The notes beneath the pieces were generated by a model. It was not told where the DNA came from and did no database searches. It saw nothing but the letters and a program-made list of their open reading frames with translations. From Myrica gale (lineage: Eukaryota; Streptophyta; Magnoliopsida; Fagales; Myricaceae): 64,000 nucleotides of DNA. Below are positions 1 to 10,451 of this stretch, piece after piece. A program made the position numbers and the translations under genes. Position 1 is the first letter of the stretch. Every line of letters starts with the position of its first letter. The stretch is from contig OZ005601.1 in NCBI GenBank assembly GCA_963930655.1, positions 10,598,001-10,662,000 on the forward strand, given 5' to 3'.

Positions 1-640
1 GCAGCACCGGGGGAGGAAGAGAAGCGACACCTGCAAGCGGCACAAAACAGTGGCAGCAAAGAGAGCCACCACAACCCACAGGCCGAACACCACGGCAACA
101 AAGAGAACCACCACACAAGAGGCCTCGCAACCCAAAAGGCCGAACACCACAGCAGCACACGCGGGCAAAGCCACGCGTGGCGGCAAGGCGCTGGCAAAGA
201 GAGGCCGGAGAGAGAGCTCCGGGACCACTGGACGGGACGGAGCACGACTGGGCAAGGCGGAACCTCCAAAAAAAACATAAACGGGAAGCCATAAGGGGTC
301 GGGCGCGTGGACGCGCATGAAAGCTCACGCACCGTCCGATGGCCACCGGTCAGGTCCAGAAGTGAGCGCCGGGAGGAGACGAGATCCACCGAGGGGGCCG
401 TAAATACCGAAGACCACCGGAGAGACCGGGATCTAACATCAAAAAATAACCCAAAAAAGGCCCCAGAAGAGGCCGGAGAGGGAAGAAAAAGAAAAGGAAA
501 AGGAGAAACTCCGGCCAACAGGAGGGCAGCCGGAGGAGAGGAAAGGGAGGGGAGGAGCCGGAGCTCCTCCCCGAACTAGTAAAATGGGGGGAGAGGGGCT
601 TGGTCATGAGGATAACAGAGGGGTGGGGGAGAGAGAGTTA
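1..640. other. GC-rich low-complexity stretch, unassigned
   Basis: This stretch is much richer in G and C than its surroundings, with purine-rich runs (GGAGAGG, GAGGAGCC) and repeated words such as 'aggccgaacacca' near 80 and 140. Short open frames exist on both strands, but they are compositionally biased and contain no domain I recognise. It could be the untranslated end of a retroelement cut by the window edge. No gene is supported. Confidence 0.3.
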
Positions 641-1145
641 TTTTTTCGGGAGAGAGAGTTTCCGCCCGTACTCAAATCATCTTTTGCATTACAATAAATA
701 TAAAAACTTCACTCAAATCATCTCTCCTCATTATAATAAGCATTAAAAAAATCACTCAAATCATCAATTTCCACCATTTCACCAACTCCAATAAAATTAT
801 ACTTATCTTTTTACACTATTTACACTCTTATAAAATTATACTCTATTCACTACTTTTTTTTATAAAATTCAATAAAACTCTAATTATCTTAATTTTTACT
901 ACATCCTTTAAATATTTCACTTATTTAGAGACACGTCTGTTGGTTTGATGTGTAGCAATCCTGGGCTGAATTTTGTGGCTGATCTGAAATTGTCAAAATT
1001 TTAATCTGGACACTGGTGCTTGCTTGTAATGTGTACGAGTCTATGTTCACACTTGAGTATCAGCAGCATATCAAAGTCAAAAGTCAGAACTCTAAAAGTT
1101 GGCTAGAAGGCAATCGATACACGCATGAGTTTTTGTGCACTGAAC
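641..1145. other. AT-rich intergenic DNA with short repeats
   Basis: The phrase 'actcaaatcatc' recurs three times between about 670 and 765. The rest is AT-rich without a credible reading frame. Confidence 0.3.
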
Positions 1146-1481
1146 TAGGGGTGTAAATTCGGTCTGGCCATCGGCGGATCTCCGGTTCCGGTTCCGTCAC
1201 CAGTTCCGGGATGATGAGGTCCGCCACTTACAGGAACCGGAACCGGTAGTTAATTTGGAGTTTTCCCTGAACCGGAATCGGTTCCGTTTTTTTTAATTAA
1301 CTCAATATTTTTTTTTTGAAAAAAAAAATATAATATCGTGCATCAAAATGTGCCGTTTTGATCCACGGTATTAGAAAACCTAAAGTCGTCTCCCTCCCCA
1401 CCCCCCACCATCTCCTTCGGCCTTCGCGACCCCTCTCGACCCTCAGCCCTCTCTAGCTCTCTTCACAGTCACTCCCTCATC

Positions 1482-1502
1482 TCTCTCTCTCTCTCTCTCT
1501 CT
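1482..1502. repeat. (CT)n microsatellite
   Basis: A run of CT dinucleotides lies inside the hAT-like element. Similar runs occur near 1570-1590 and 1632-1675. Confidence 0.9.
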
Positions 1503-1710
1503 ATGTTCGTCGTGTTCATTTGCCATTAGTCTCTCTGGCGGGCGGCTAGTGCAACGGTTAACCTCTGTATGTCTCTCTCTCTTTCTCTCTCTCTAGTCTT
1601 TGTCTCCACTCAGTTGCATGATCTCTTTGTCTCTCTCTCTCTCTCTCTCTCTCTGTCGCCATCTCTCTCTCTCTCAATTTCAAATTGTTAGCAGATCTTT
1701 GTGAATTGTT

Positions 1711-1782
1711 GTGATTTGTGAATCTGTTGTGATTTGTGAATCTGTTGTGATTTGTGAATCTGTTGTGATTTGTGCATCTGTG
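1711..1782. repeat. 18-bp tandem repeat, four units
   Basis: The unit GTGATTTGTGAATCTGTT repeats at 1711, 1729, 1747 and 1765, the last unit differing slightly. It is followed to about 2010 by a looser array of GTGAATATGTGAA / GTTGTGCATCTGT phrases. The open frames on the minus strand here are by-products of this repeat. Confidence 0.9.
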
Positions 1783-2907
1783 TTTTGAAGCTATTGTGAA
1801 TATGTGAAGTTGTTGTGCATCTGTGTTGTGAAGCTCTTGTGAATTGATGTTAATCTGTGCATCTGTGTTGTGAATCTGTGCATCTGTGTTGTGCATCTTT
1901 GTTGTGAATATGTGAATTGTTGTGCACCGCAAATGTAAAAGATATTGGTCATTGTGAATTGCCAAATGTTAAAGATATTGGCCATTGTGAATATGTGAAT
2001 TGTTGTGCACTGCACCATTTTGGCCACTGTTTTGGTTCAGGCGTGTGCTCTTTGTTTACAATATTGCTGTCTTATTAAAGGTTGTTGAAAAGGTAGAATA
2101 TCAGTAAACTCCATTCACAAGTGGAAAAAAGTGATTGTGGTCTTTTGGTCTATCATATTTATAGAGTTGGCTAAATGATGAAATTCGTTTTATGCTCGTT
2201 CTGTATGTGAAACAGCACACTGTCTCAATCTTTTCTATTTGAAGTTTCTTGTGTTACTAATTGCCTATGACAAGTTTACAAGGATGAGGGGCTTTTAACG
2301 TCTATGTAGAGGCTTAGACTTGTAAACATGATGTTTTTGAATATTTTAATCTTGTATAGCATGTTTGGTTGACTGCAGATATTTTGTCAGCTAATACTTT
2401 GTTGCCTTGTAGTAAGAGCATCAGTTAACTTCTCTAATCTGTCTATGTGGCTCCAAAATGCTTCTTTTGTGCTGCGAAAGTACTATGTCTCATTACTTCT
2501 CTCATGTTCATTGCTGAATTGTGGAATTAATGCAGGATGAATGTCAATATAGGTGTTGTAGTATTGGATGCTGTGATTGTGGAGATTTACATATCTCTTT
2601 GAATGAGACGCATAATACATATATTTGGTTGTTCTTGTCTTAGCGGACTCTATTTTGGTCATCCGCTAGTTAGTGGACCGGATGTCGGAATGTCAAATTT
2701 CGCTTCCGACTAATCTGCTATTCACCCCTACACGGAACCATAGAAATGGTGTGTGCCACTGCCACTGCCACTGCCGCAGGCCTCTTCCCTTTTCCGCCCA
2801 GATCCTCGAGAACCCCAATAATGTTGGGAAAGAAATTAGGCACGTTTTTTTCCCACTTAAACTATTCTTGTTTCGATCGAATTACGTAAGATCAAGAGAA
2901 AGATTAG

Positions 2908-3080
2908 TGACGTGTTTCTTATGGTGACGAACACTACGTTTGAAACTATTGTCGTTGATGGCTTCTTTAAGGTTTTAAAAAACAGGATCGGTCAAATTTA
3001 ACAAGTTGAAGAAGCAAAGTTTATGATTTTCCACAACCAAATGTTGCATTCTTATGAGATTAGGTGGTATATGCCATTAG
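2908..3080 (+). promoter_or_regulatory. Distal promoter of PHT1 copy 1
   Basis: This segment matches 6768-6948 upstream of PHT1 copy 2 almost base for base, so the tandem duplication took promoter as well as coding sequence. It ends in a P1BS-type motif and is cut from the core promoter by the hAT-like insertion at 3081-4078. Confidence 0.7.
3067..3074. promoter_or_regulatory. P1BS phosphate-starvation motif, PHT1 copy 1
   Basis: GTATATGC fits the GNATATNC consensus bound by PHR1-type MYB factors in promoters of phosphate-starvation genes. The equivalent site in copy 2 is at 6933-6940. Here it now lies about 1.06 kb from the TATA box because of an insertion. Confidence 0.55.
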
Positions 3081-4078
3081 AGGGAATGGATTCAGTCCGA
3101 AGCGAGTCCGTGCGAAGGAGTGCAAAGACGAGATCCAGATTTTAAAAAGAACATCTAACAGTTAATATTTCACCACGTCATTTAATGAAACACTTGACAC
3201 AAAATTGAGGCTCGGCTTGACTTGGCTTGACCAAGCCAATTTCTTTCCCGACTTTTTCTCAACCTTTATCCCGTCTCTTCCTCTCGTCTTCCCCAACAAG
3301 AAAGAACTGTTTTTTCTCTTTCTTCTACATTTAGTTTTTCTCTTCAGCGCCTTCCCTTTGAACAACACTCAGAAAGAAATTGAGATTCCGATTACCAGAG
3401 CTTTTGAGATTTCTAGAGAGAGAGGAAACGAGAGAAAACAATAATACCTCTCATTTTCTAAAAAAAAAATCAGAACCTAAAATTGAATGGGTTTCTAGCT
3501 TCTCGTTCTTGCTTTGTTTGGTAGTTTGTCTGTTTGTCGTTAAATAGTTCAATTCGGTATCACTTTAAAGCACAAGAAACTTCTCCACACTCTCTCTCTT
3601 GTCCCAGCTTGTGTTCCTCCCTCATTTTTCTATCTTCTCTTTTATTCTTGTTGTCACTTAGAACCAAAGACATTGATCGGCGAAACTAACAGGCGGGACC
3701 GTGGCGGAGGAAAAAAAGCGTAATTACAATAGCATAGGTTATAGGTTATTTGAATCGAGTATTAATTCGAGTTTGTCATTCGAGTAGAGGAGAGAGAGGT
3801 GGGACTGTAGCGGAGGAAAAATACCTTTTTTCTCTTGAATCCGGCAAGAAGAGGAGAGAGAGGCAAACGAAGAGAGATGTCGTGAGAAAGAAGGGAGTTG
3901 CGTCTCTCATACGAAAAAAGGAATTTTGAAGGAATTTGGGAGCCACACAAAGCCGAGCCAAGTCAGGAAGCCTTTCTATTAGGTGAATTTGTAACTACCA
4001 TTGATTTGATTTCTTTACATTTTGACCTTGTCTTTGGTACCCTTCGGAATTCCCTCCTTCGGAGGGAATCTGCTCCCT
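3081..4078. mobile_element. hAT-like insertion in the PHT1 copy 1 promoter
   Basis: The duplicated flank GCCATTAG is at 3073-3080 and 4079-4086. The ends, AGGGAATGGATTC and (reverse complement of the right end) AGGGAGCAGATTC, match at 10 of 13 positions. Copy 2 preserves the empty site: 'catatgccattagatgcc' at 6934-6951 reads straight through. An 8-bp duplication with short TIRs suggests a hAT-type non-autonomous element of 998 bp. The open frames inside are short and compositionally biased; no transposase is visible. Confidence 0.75.
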
Positions 4079-4134
4079 GCCATTAGATGCCCCCCCCAAC
4101 TTGGTTCGCAACTTCTTCAGTGTCCGGTGTACAT

Positions 4135-4141
4135 TATATAA
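4135..4141 (+). promoter_or_regulatory. TATA box of PHT1 copy 1
   Basis: TATATAA in the context 'acattatataagccagtccc' is conserved with copy 2 (6980-6986). It lies about 195 bp upstream of the former start codon. A probable leader-intron acceptor (ttttggcag) ends at 4272. Confidence 0.5.
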
Positions 4142-5292
4142 GCCAGTCCCTCTGCATGTAGTCCTCCCCATCCCCGACACCTTCACTCCTAATTACTTTC
4201 CCCTTTCTCATCTCGCAACGTGTATTATTCCTTCCATTTGAATGATATTAATCCACTTTCTGTTTTTGGCAGGAAAATTTTCAACCAGTGCTAGCTAGAA
4301 AAAGAAACTAGAATTTTTTACATTATTTTACCCATTGCTAGAGAAAAACAGGTAGTGCTTGATGCACTAGATTCTGCAAAGACTCAATGGTATCATTTCA
4401 CGGCAATTGTGATTGCCGGAATGGGATTTTTCATGGATGCATATCATATCTTCTGCATTTCGCTCGTAACCAAGTTACTCGGCCGCATATACTACACAAT
4501 TGAAGGCTCAGAAACACCCGAAACATTGCCTCCAAACGTATCAGACTCTGTGAATGGTGTCGCTTTTTATGGTACCTTCGCCGCACAGCTCTTCTTCGGT
4601 TGGCTCGATGACAAGATGGGCCGCAAAAGGGTATATGGTTTAACACTAATGCTCATGGTGGTTTGCTCTATTGCCACAGGACCCTCTTTTGGACACTCAG
4701 CAACGGGTGTCATTTCCACGCTATGTTTCTTCCGGTTCTGGCTTGGCGATGACATTGGTGGTGACTATCCCCTTTCTGCTACAATCATGTCCAAATATGC
4801 GAACAAGAAGACTCGTGGGGCATTCATCACCACAGTTTTTGCCATGCAAGGCTTCGGAAATTTGACTGGCGGGATTGTTGCTTTAATAGTTTCAAGCGCC
4901 TTCGATCACTCATTCAAGGCTGTCCCATTTGATGTTAGTCCAGCGGGCTCTCTGCCTCCACAAGCCGATTATGTGTGGCGCATAATTGTAATGTTCAGAG
5001 GCGTTCCCGCCGCGCTTACGTACTACTGGCGAATGAAAATGCCCGAGACGGCTCGTTATACTGCTTTAGTGGTAACAATGCAATACAGGCTGCACAAGAT
5101 ATGTCCAAGGTACTACAGGTGGACATCATAGCTCAAGAAGAGAAGACAGATGAGTTTGTTCAAAACCCAGGCAACTCGTTTGGTCTATTCAGCAAGCAGT
5201 TCGCGAAACGACATGGACTTCACTTGGTCGACACCACTGTTTGCTGGTTCTTGTTGGATATTGCCTTTTATAGCCAAAATTTTTTCCTGAAA

Positions 5293-5429
5293 GTCTGTGC
5301 ATCCAGACATCCAATGGTTGGGAGTCCGGGTGGGACCCACCTGCTCCCGGGCTCCCAACCGCAGAATATTCGGATGGACGGCTGGACATCCAGAACGGAT
5401 TGCCTTCGGAGGCAATCCGACGGAAGGCA
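5293..5429. mobile_element. GC-rich palindromic filler replacing PHT1 coding DNA
   Basis: This is foreign to the transporter. It contains a hairpin with arms GGTTGGGAG and CTCCCAACC around a CCGGG/CCCGG core, then 'ggatggacggctggacatcc' and 'ggattgccttcggaggcaatcc', all palindromic. A related phrase, 'gaatggacggctcacgtcc', lies in the second filler, and 'ccctccttcggaggg' lies at the end of the promoter insertion. All three may be parts of one transposon family. Confidence 0.5.
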
Positions 5430-5469
5430 ATTCGTGATGTACTCTATGACATTCTTCTTTGCTAATTTT

Positions 5470-5601
5470 GTACGGGTCTGGATACGTCCGGACCCACGGT
5501 CGGGATCAAATCCCGCGTGAATGGACGGCTCACGTCCATTCTCGTCGGGACGTACCGGTCGGATCTCTATTGCCGTACTGTCGAGACCGAATCCAAATCC
5601 G
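5470..5601. mobile_element. Second foreign segment in PHT1 copy 1
   Basis: The coding phrase 'ttcttctttgctaattttg' stops at 5469 and resumes at 'ttttatcgtaccggc'. Between them is GC-rich DNA with GTCCGGAC, GGTCGGGATC and TGGACGGCTCACGTCCA palindromic words. Copy 2 has only about 16 bp here. Confidence 0.5.
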
Positions 5602-5944
5602 TTTTATCGTACCGGCAGAAATTTTCCCTGCAAGGCTAAGGTCTACCTGCCATGGAATATCAGCTACATGTGGACAGGTCGGAGCCATAGTTGGTGCCTT
5701 CGGATTCTTGTATGTTGCCCAAAACACGGACCCTGCACTGACTGACGCAGGTTACCCACCTGGTATTGGAGTCAAGAACTCACTTCTTATGCTTGGCGGC
5801 ATCAACTTCTTCGGAATGTTGTTTACCTTGTTGGTGCCAGAATCTAATGGAAAATCGCTCGAGGAACTTTCCGGCGAGAACGAGGAAGAAAGTGTAGAGA
5901 CAGTGGAGCATCCGGCCTCCTCTAGTAGGACAGTTCCGGTGTGA

Positions 5945-6767
5945 TCTCTGTTTGATAGCCATGTTCCACGAAGTTTCGTACAGCTATGGGAATATCCCAC
6001 ACGCTTATATTTTTATATCTTCTCGTGTATACATACCATTATACCCCTCATTCGTTTAGTAAACAATAAAACGCCAGCTTACTTAAGTGAATCATTGAAT
6101 GGATCCGCTTCGCGGTTTCTAATAAAGTGAATTTCTTGTTTGGCAAACGAATTATGCACCCTTAATTAAGATTTAAGCTGCAATGGTTTGCAGGCCTTTC
6201 TCCATTCATCATCTACGGCAGCTTCTTTCTCGCTCTCTCTCTAGCATTCATCAAAAACACATTTTGCATACTTTGTAAAAATATTTGGGAATATTGTAAA
6301 ATTGAAGTGGATTAATTTTATTAAATTTTGAAAAAAGTAATAAAAATAGAATTCCTTTACATCAGTAAAAAATTAGGGAATAAATAAATAATTTAAGTAA
6401 ATTTTTATATTAATCGTACTCAAAATTTTGAAATTTGAGAATTCGACCAAAAGTTTAGTGGCAGACATGTCTAATTAAAGTCATCCCTCCCCGCCTTAAA
6501 AAAACAAAACCAAAAAAAGTCGTCCCTCGTTATCTTTCCGCTGTCCATAACTACACAAGACACGCGCTCATCTTATCCACGGCCTCATTACTTACCGACA
6601 TTGTCCGACATCAACAATTTAATTAGTTAAATAAAACCTTATTATCATTTAATACTATTATTAATTAACTCTGCCCATAGCTTTCCTTAGAACGTAAAAT
6701 ATCACAAACATACACAAATAACGCGCAGCGAGACGTCGCCCAATTGTTGTTTCGAAGAAAGTACAGA
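5945..6767. other. 3' flank of PHT1 copy 1
   Basis: About 60 bp after the stop matches the 3' flank of copy 2, so the duplicated unit includes the 3' UTR. The remainder is AT-rich with no reading frame of note. Confidence 0.4.
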
Positions 6768-6932
6768 TATCGTGTTTCTTATGATGACGAACACTACGCG
6801 ACGTTTAAAACTATTGTCGTTGCTGGCTTCTTTAAGGTTTTAAAAAACAGGATCGGTCAATTTAAACCAAGTTGAAGAAGCAAAGTTTATGATTTTTCAA
6901 AACTAAGAGTTGCATTATTATGTGATTCGGTG

Positions 6933-6940
6933 GCATATGC
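6933..6940. promoter_or_regulatory. P1BS phosphate-starvation motif, PHT1 copy 2
   Basis: GCATATGC matches GNATATNC and is a perfect palindrome. It sits about 40 bp upstream of the TATA box, a plausible functional distance. It is directly followed by CATTAG, the rest of the sequence that served as insertion target in copy 1. Confidence 0.6.
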
Positions 6941-6979
6941 CATTAGATGCCACTTGGTTCGCAACTTCGCGAGTGTCAT

Positions 6980-6986
6980 TATATAA
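6980..6986 (+). promoter_or_regulatory. TATA box of PHT1 copy 2
   Basis: TATATAA in 'gtcattatataagctggcccc' is conserved with copy 1. Confidence 0.5.
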
Positions 6987-7049
6987 GCTGGCCCCTCTGC
7001 ACGTAGTTCTCGGCATTCTCCACATGCAAACCTTCACCCCTAATTACTC

Positions 7050-8237
7050 TCTCTCTCTCTCTTTTTAGTTTGCTCACTGGAAGTGGCTGTTTTGCTTGGT
7101 CAGATAGCAAGCCTAGCGGCTAGCACCATCTGGTAACTTACCTCATAATTGTAAACCTGCAGACTGCGGTATTGTTTATTTTTCCGTCTTAACGTATAAT
7201 TGTAAACCTGCAGACTAATGAGTAGCCTGATGATATTCCTCCGCTCTTAAAGCTATTGAGGCCTGAGGGTTAGTTATATATGCTTCCAAATTGATAGATG
7301 TATCAGCTAGCTGCTTGCAGTTACCAAAACCAAAAAAGAAAAGAAAATGACTATTAAAGCCTGTCGGTGCCTTCAAGTAGATTATCTTCAAAAGAAAAAA
7401 TACTTTCCCTTTTATTTTTATTTTCTAATGCAAATTGGGAAGGATGAAATAAAGGTGTAGATTCTGTGTTTCTGATAAAAACTGTGATAATATATTCTTA
7501 ATTCATTCAGTGAAAAGTATTTATCAATCTGTATTTTGTGTAGGCGTATTTAATGGTAAAGAAATGAAAAATATATTCTTGGTAATATAATACGAGTTAT
7601 CTTTTTTTTTCCGTAAAATATTCTCTACTAGTTATACGATGGAATTAGCTTACTGCGGAACTAAAAACCTTTCTGACCATAAAGAAGTATTTTTAATTTT
7701 GCTGACCCAGAATAGTTAATGATGGCAGAAAAAAAAGTGCTATAAACATTTACGGAGGATCAGTACCCGGCTGAACCTCCATGGCAAGGTGTGAGGGTGG
7801 GCTGGGAAGAAGGGATCATGCCCCTTCCATCGCAGCAGTGGATTGAAAGTTGGGAAATAAAAGAAGGGAGACTTTTTTAAACTTGTTTGAAAAATCAGCA
7901 TCTTATAACCTGTACTCATGCGGCCTCCAATTTATTCCGGACAAATATTTACTGTGGACCTCTATTATTTATTTATTTTTTTCTAAATACTGTGGACCTC
8001 TATTAAAACTCCCATTTTACAAGAAAGTTCAATTTTAAGCTAACATGGGAGTAGTGAACGAGAAGAGAGCTATAACTCGAGATCCTTTGACCAAACTCTT
8101 TCTAGACTCTAGGTGGAGATCATAGATATAATGATAGGAGATCGCGTACAGCAAAGGAGATTCTCTTGGCATGCAGTTGATTGATAGCGTTATTCCTTCA
8201 ATTTGAATGATATTAAGCAACTTTCCGTATTTGGCAG
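7050..8237 (+). other. Probable 5'-leader intron region of PHT1 copy 2
   Basis: Leader sequence similar to copy 1 stops at a CT microsatellite near 7050 and resumes near 8188, ending in the acceptor 'tttggcag' at 8237. About 1.1 kb between them has no counterpart in copy 1. PHT1 genes often carry an intron in the 5' leader, so this may be intron lost from copy 1 or an insertion gained by copy 2. I see no gene in it. Confidence 0.4.
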
Positions 8238-8300
8238 GAAAATTTTGAAGGAGTGCTAGACAGAAAAAAAGAAGATAGAATTTTGTAAAAAAACTTGCCC

Positions 8301-9925
8301 ATGGCTAGAGAAAACCTGGTAGTGCTTGATGCACTAGATACTGCCAAGACTCAATGGTATCATTTCACGGCAATTGTCATTACCGGAATGGGATTTTTTT
8401 CGGATGCATATGATCTTTTCTGCATTTCGCTCGTGACCAAGTTACTCGGCCGCATATACTACACAGTTGAAGGCTCAAAAACACCCGGAACATTGCCTCC
8501 AAACGTAGCAGACGCAGCGAATGGTGTCGCGTTTTGTGGCACCTTTGCCGGGCAGCTCTTCTTCGGCTGGCTCGGTGACAAGATGGGCCGCAAAAGGGTA
8601 TATGGTTTAACACTAATGCTCATGGTGGTTTGCTCTATTGCCTCAGGACTCTCTTTTGGACACTCAGCAGCGGGTGTCATTTCCACGCTATGTTTCTTCC
8701 GGTTCTGGCTTGGCGTTGGCATTGGCGGTGACTATCCCCTTTCTGCTACAATCATGTCTGAATATGCGAACAAGAAGACTCGTGGGGCATTCATCGGCGC
8801 AGTTTTTGCCATGCAAGGCTTTGGAAATTTGACTGGCGGGATTGTTGCTTTAATAGTTTCAAGCGCCTTCAATCACTCATTCAAGGCTGTCCCATATGAA
8901 GTTAGTCCAGCAGGCTCTCTGCCACCACAAGCCGATTATGTGTGGCGCATCATTGTAATATTCGGAGCCATTCCCGCCGCGCTTACGTACTACTGGCGTA
9001 TGAAAATGCCCGAGACGGCTCGTTATACAGCTTTGGTGGCTCACAATGCAAAAAAGGCTGCACAAGATATGTCCAAGGTACTACAGGTGGACATCGTAGC
9101 TCAGGAAGAGAAGACAGATGAGTTTGTTCAAAACCCAGGCAACTCGTTTGGTCTATTCAGCAAGCAGTTCGCGAAACGACATGGACTTCACTTGGTCGGC
9201 ACCACCGTTTGCTGGTTCTTGTTGGATATTGCCTTTTATAGCCAAAATCTTTTCCAGAAAGATATCTTCAGTGCTGTTGGGTGGATACCGAAGCCGCAGA
9301 CGATGAGTGCTATTCAAGAGGTTTACAAGATTGCAAGGGCACAAACAATCATAGCAATCTGCGGTCTTATTCCAGGGTATTGGTTTACGGTGGCCTTAAT
9401 TGATCGTTTGGGACGTTTCTGGATACAATTGCAGGGCTTCTTCTTCATGACTGTCTTCATGTTTGCGCTAGCTATCCCTTACAATCATTGGACTTTAAAA
9501 GAAAACCGAATTGGGTTCGTTGTGATGTACTCTTTGACATTCTTCTTCGCTAATTTTGGACCCAATTCCACCACTTTTATCGTACCGGCTGAAATTTTCC
9601 CTGCAAGGCTAAGGTCTACCTGCCAATCTGCCATGGAATATCAGCTGCATGTGGAAAGGTAGGAGCCATAGTTGGTGCCTTCGGATTCTTGTATGCTGCC
9701 CAAAACAAGAATCCTGCACTGACTGACGCAGGTTACCCACCTGGTATTGGAGTCAAGAACTCACTTCTTATGCTCGGCGGAATCAACTTCTTCGGAATGT
9801 TGTTTACCTTGTTGGTTCCAGAATCTAATGGAAAATCGCTCGAGGAACTTTCCGGCGAGAACGAGGAAGAAAGTGTAGAGACAGTGGAGCATCCGGCCTC
9901 CTCTAGTAGGACAGTTCCGGTGTGA
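8301..9925 (+). pseudogene. PHT1-type phosphate transporter, copy 2 (single frameshift)
   Basis: An intronless PHT1 reading frame begins at ATG 8301 ([19 protein letters not shown]). It carries the intact signature [13 protein letters not shown], the DAYDLFCIS motif of helix 1, and [12 protein letters not shown] in the second half, as in PHT1 proton/phosphate symporters of the plasma membrane. The frame runs to RLRSTC near codon 441, where an extra 8 bp (ACCTGCCA then ATCTGCCA, 9618-9633) shifts it into a TAG ending at 9662. The last 100 or so codons ([11 protein letters not shown] to SSSRTVPV, stop at 9925) follow in another frame. The product would lack the final transmembrane helices and tail. 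Otherwise it is well preserved, so loss is recent. Confidence 0.88.
9618..9633. repeat. 8-bp near-duplication, candidate excision footprint
   Basis: ACCTGCCA is followed directly by ATCTGCCA. Copy 1 has the single form 'acctgccatgg' at the same place. The duplication is the TSD size of hAT elements. Confidence 0.6.
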
Positions 9926-10271
9926 TCTCTGTTTGATAGGCATGTCCCACGAAGGTTCATACAGCTATGGAAATATCCCACACACTGCTTTCGTTATTGT
10001 ATCTTTTTCTTTTACGCAAAACAATAAGAACGACGATGTGTAATATTGCATGATTGATGAAAGGTGTTTTGTTCTAGACTGCAAATAAAATTTCTGGCCA
10101 CATATTTGTCTGTCGGTCCTGTTTCTGTTGAGTGAACTGAACCAAAAAGCTTTAAAGAAAAGCTTTTTATAGACATAAGACAAAATAAGAAAGGACTCAC
10201 TTAACTTCACAATATCACTTTCTTACACTTTTACCTCACGTCACTCACACTCACACTCACACTCACACTCA
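9926..10271. other. 3' flank of copy 2 and a (CACTCA)n microsatellite
   Basis: The first 60 bp match the copy 1 flank. A run of CACTCA units lies at about 10238-10271. No gene is seen. Confidence 0.5.
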
Positions 10272-10280
10272 CACATTTCA

Positions 10281-10451
10281 GGGACTTGCTGGGCGTCCCG
10301 CTGGCGTCCCCCAAGCGTCCCGCTGGGGGACGTGGCAGTGGGGCCCAGCAATTTCCCCCAAAGGGAAATGGTGGGCCCCACGCTGGGTCCCACCGCCGCG
10401 TCCCCAGCGGGACGCTGGCGGGACGCCCCAGCGGGACGCCCAGATTTTCCC
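10281..10451. mobile_element. GC-rich Mutator-like MITE
   Basis: CACATTTCA occurs at 10272-10280 and 10452-10460, a perfect 9-bp target-site duplication, the Mutator size. Inside are long inverted repeats: CTGGGCGTCCCGCTGG at 10289-10304 and its exact complement at 10428-10443. The 171-bp body folds into a strong GC-rich hairpin built from GGGACGC words. It is too small to code. Confidence 0.75.

Larger units (their letters stand above)
1146..2730. mobile_element. Non-autonomous hAT-like element
   Basis: The ends are TAGGGGTG (1146-1153) and CACCCCTA (2723-2730), a perfect 8-bp terminal inverted repeat of the type common in plant hAT elements. The flanks are CACTGAAC (1138-1145) and CACGGAAC (2731-2738), an 8-bp target-site duplication with one mismatch; 8 bp is the hAT size. 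The 1.6-kb body holds CT microsatellites and an 18-bp tandem repeat but no transposase frame, so it is probably non-autonomous. The subterminal CCGGTTCC-rich DNA near 1170-1290 is distinctive. Confidence 0.7.
4334..5944 (+). pseudogene. PHT1-type phosphate transporter, copy 1 (broken)
   Basis: The translation follows plant PHT1 H+/phosphate symporters of the major facilitator superfamily: [17 protein letters not shown] near the N-terminus, then [13 protein letters not shown], the PHT1 signature with Glu changed to Lys. Comparison with copy 2 shows several lesions. The start codon is ATT (4334-4336) where copy 2 has ATG. One base is lost near 5070, shifting the frame. About 250 bp of coding DNA (copy 2 9264-9513) is replaced by 137 bp of GC-rich palindromic DNA (5293-5429), and a second foreign segment of about 132 bp sits at 5470-5601. 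The C-terminal frame, ending SSSRTVPV then TGA at 5944, is still readable. An AATAAA lies at 6065. It cannot encode a full 12-helix transporter. Confidence 0.9.

Noticed and set aside
1711..1782. CRISPR-like direct repeats
   Set aside because: The units are contiguous with no unique spacers, and the context is a plant nuclear genome.
1558..2027. Minus-strand open frames with repeated HNTDAQ/NHNRFT peptides
   Set aside because: They are translations of the 18-bp and related tandem repeats inside a hAT-like element; no conserved domain.
4355..4357. GTG as a working start codon for PHT1 copy 1
   Set aside because: Plant nuclear genes use ATG; comparison with copy 2 shows the original start at 4334-4336 mutated to ATT.
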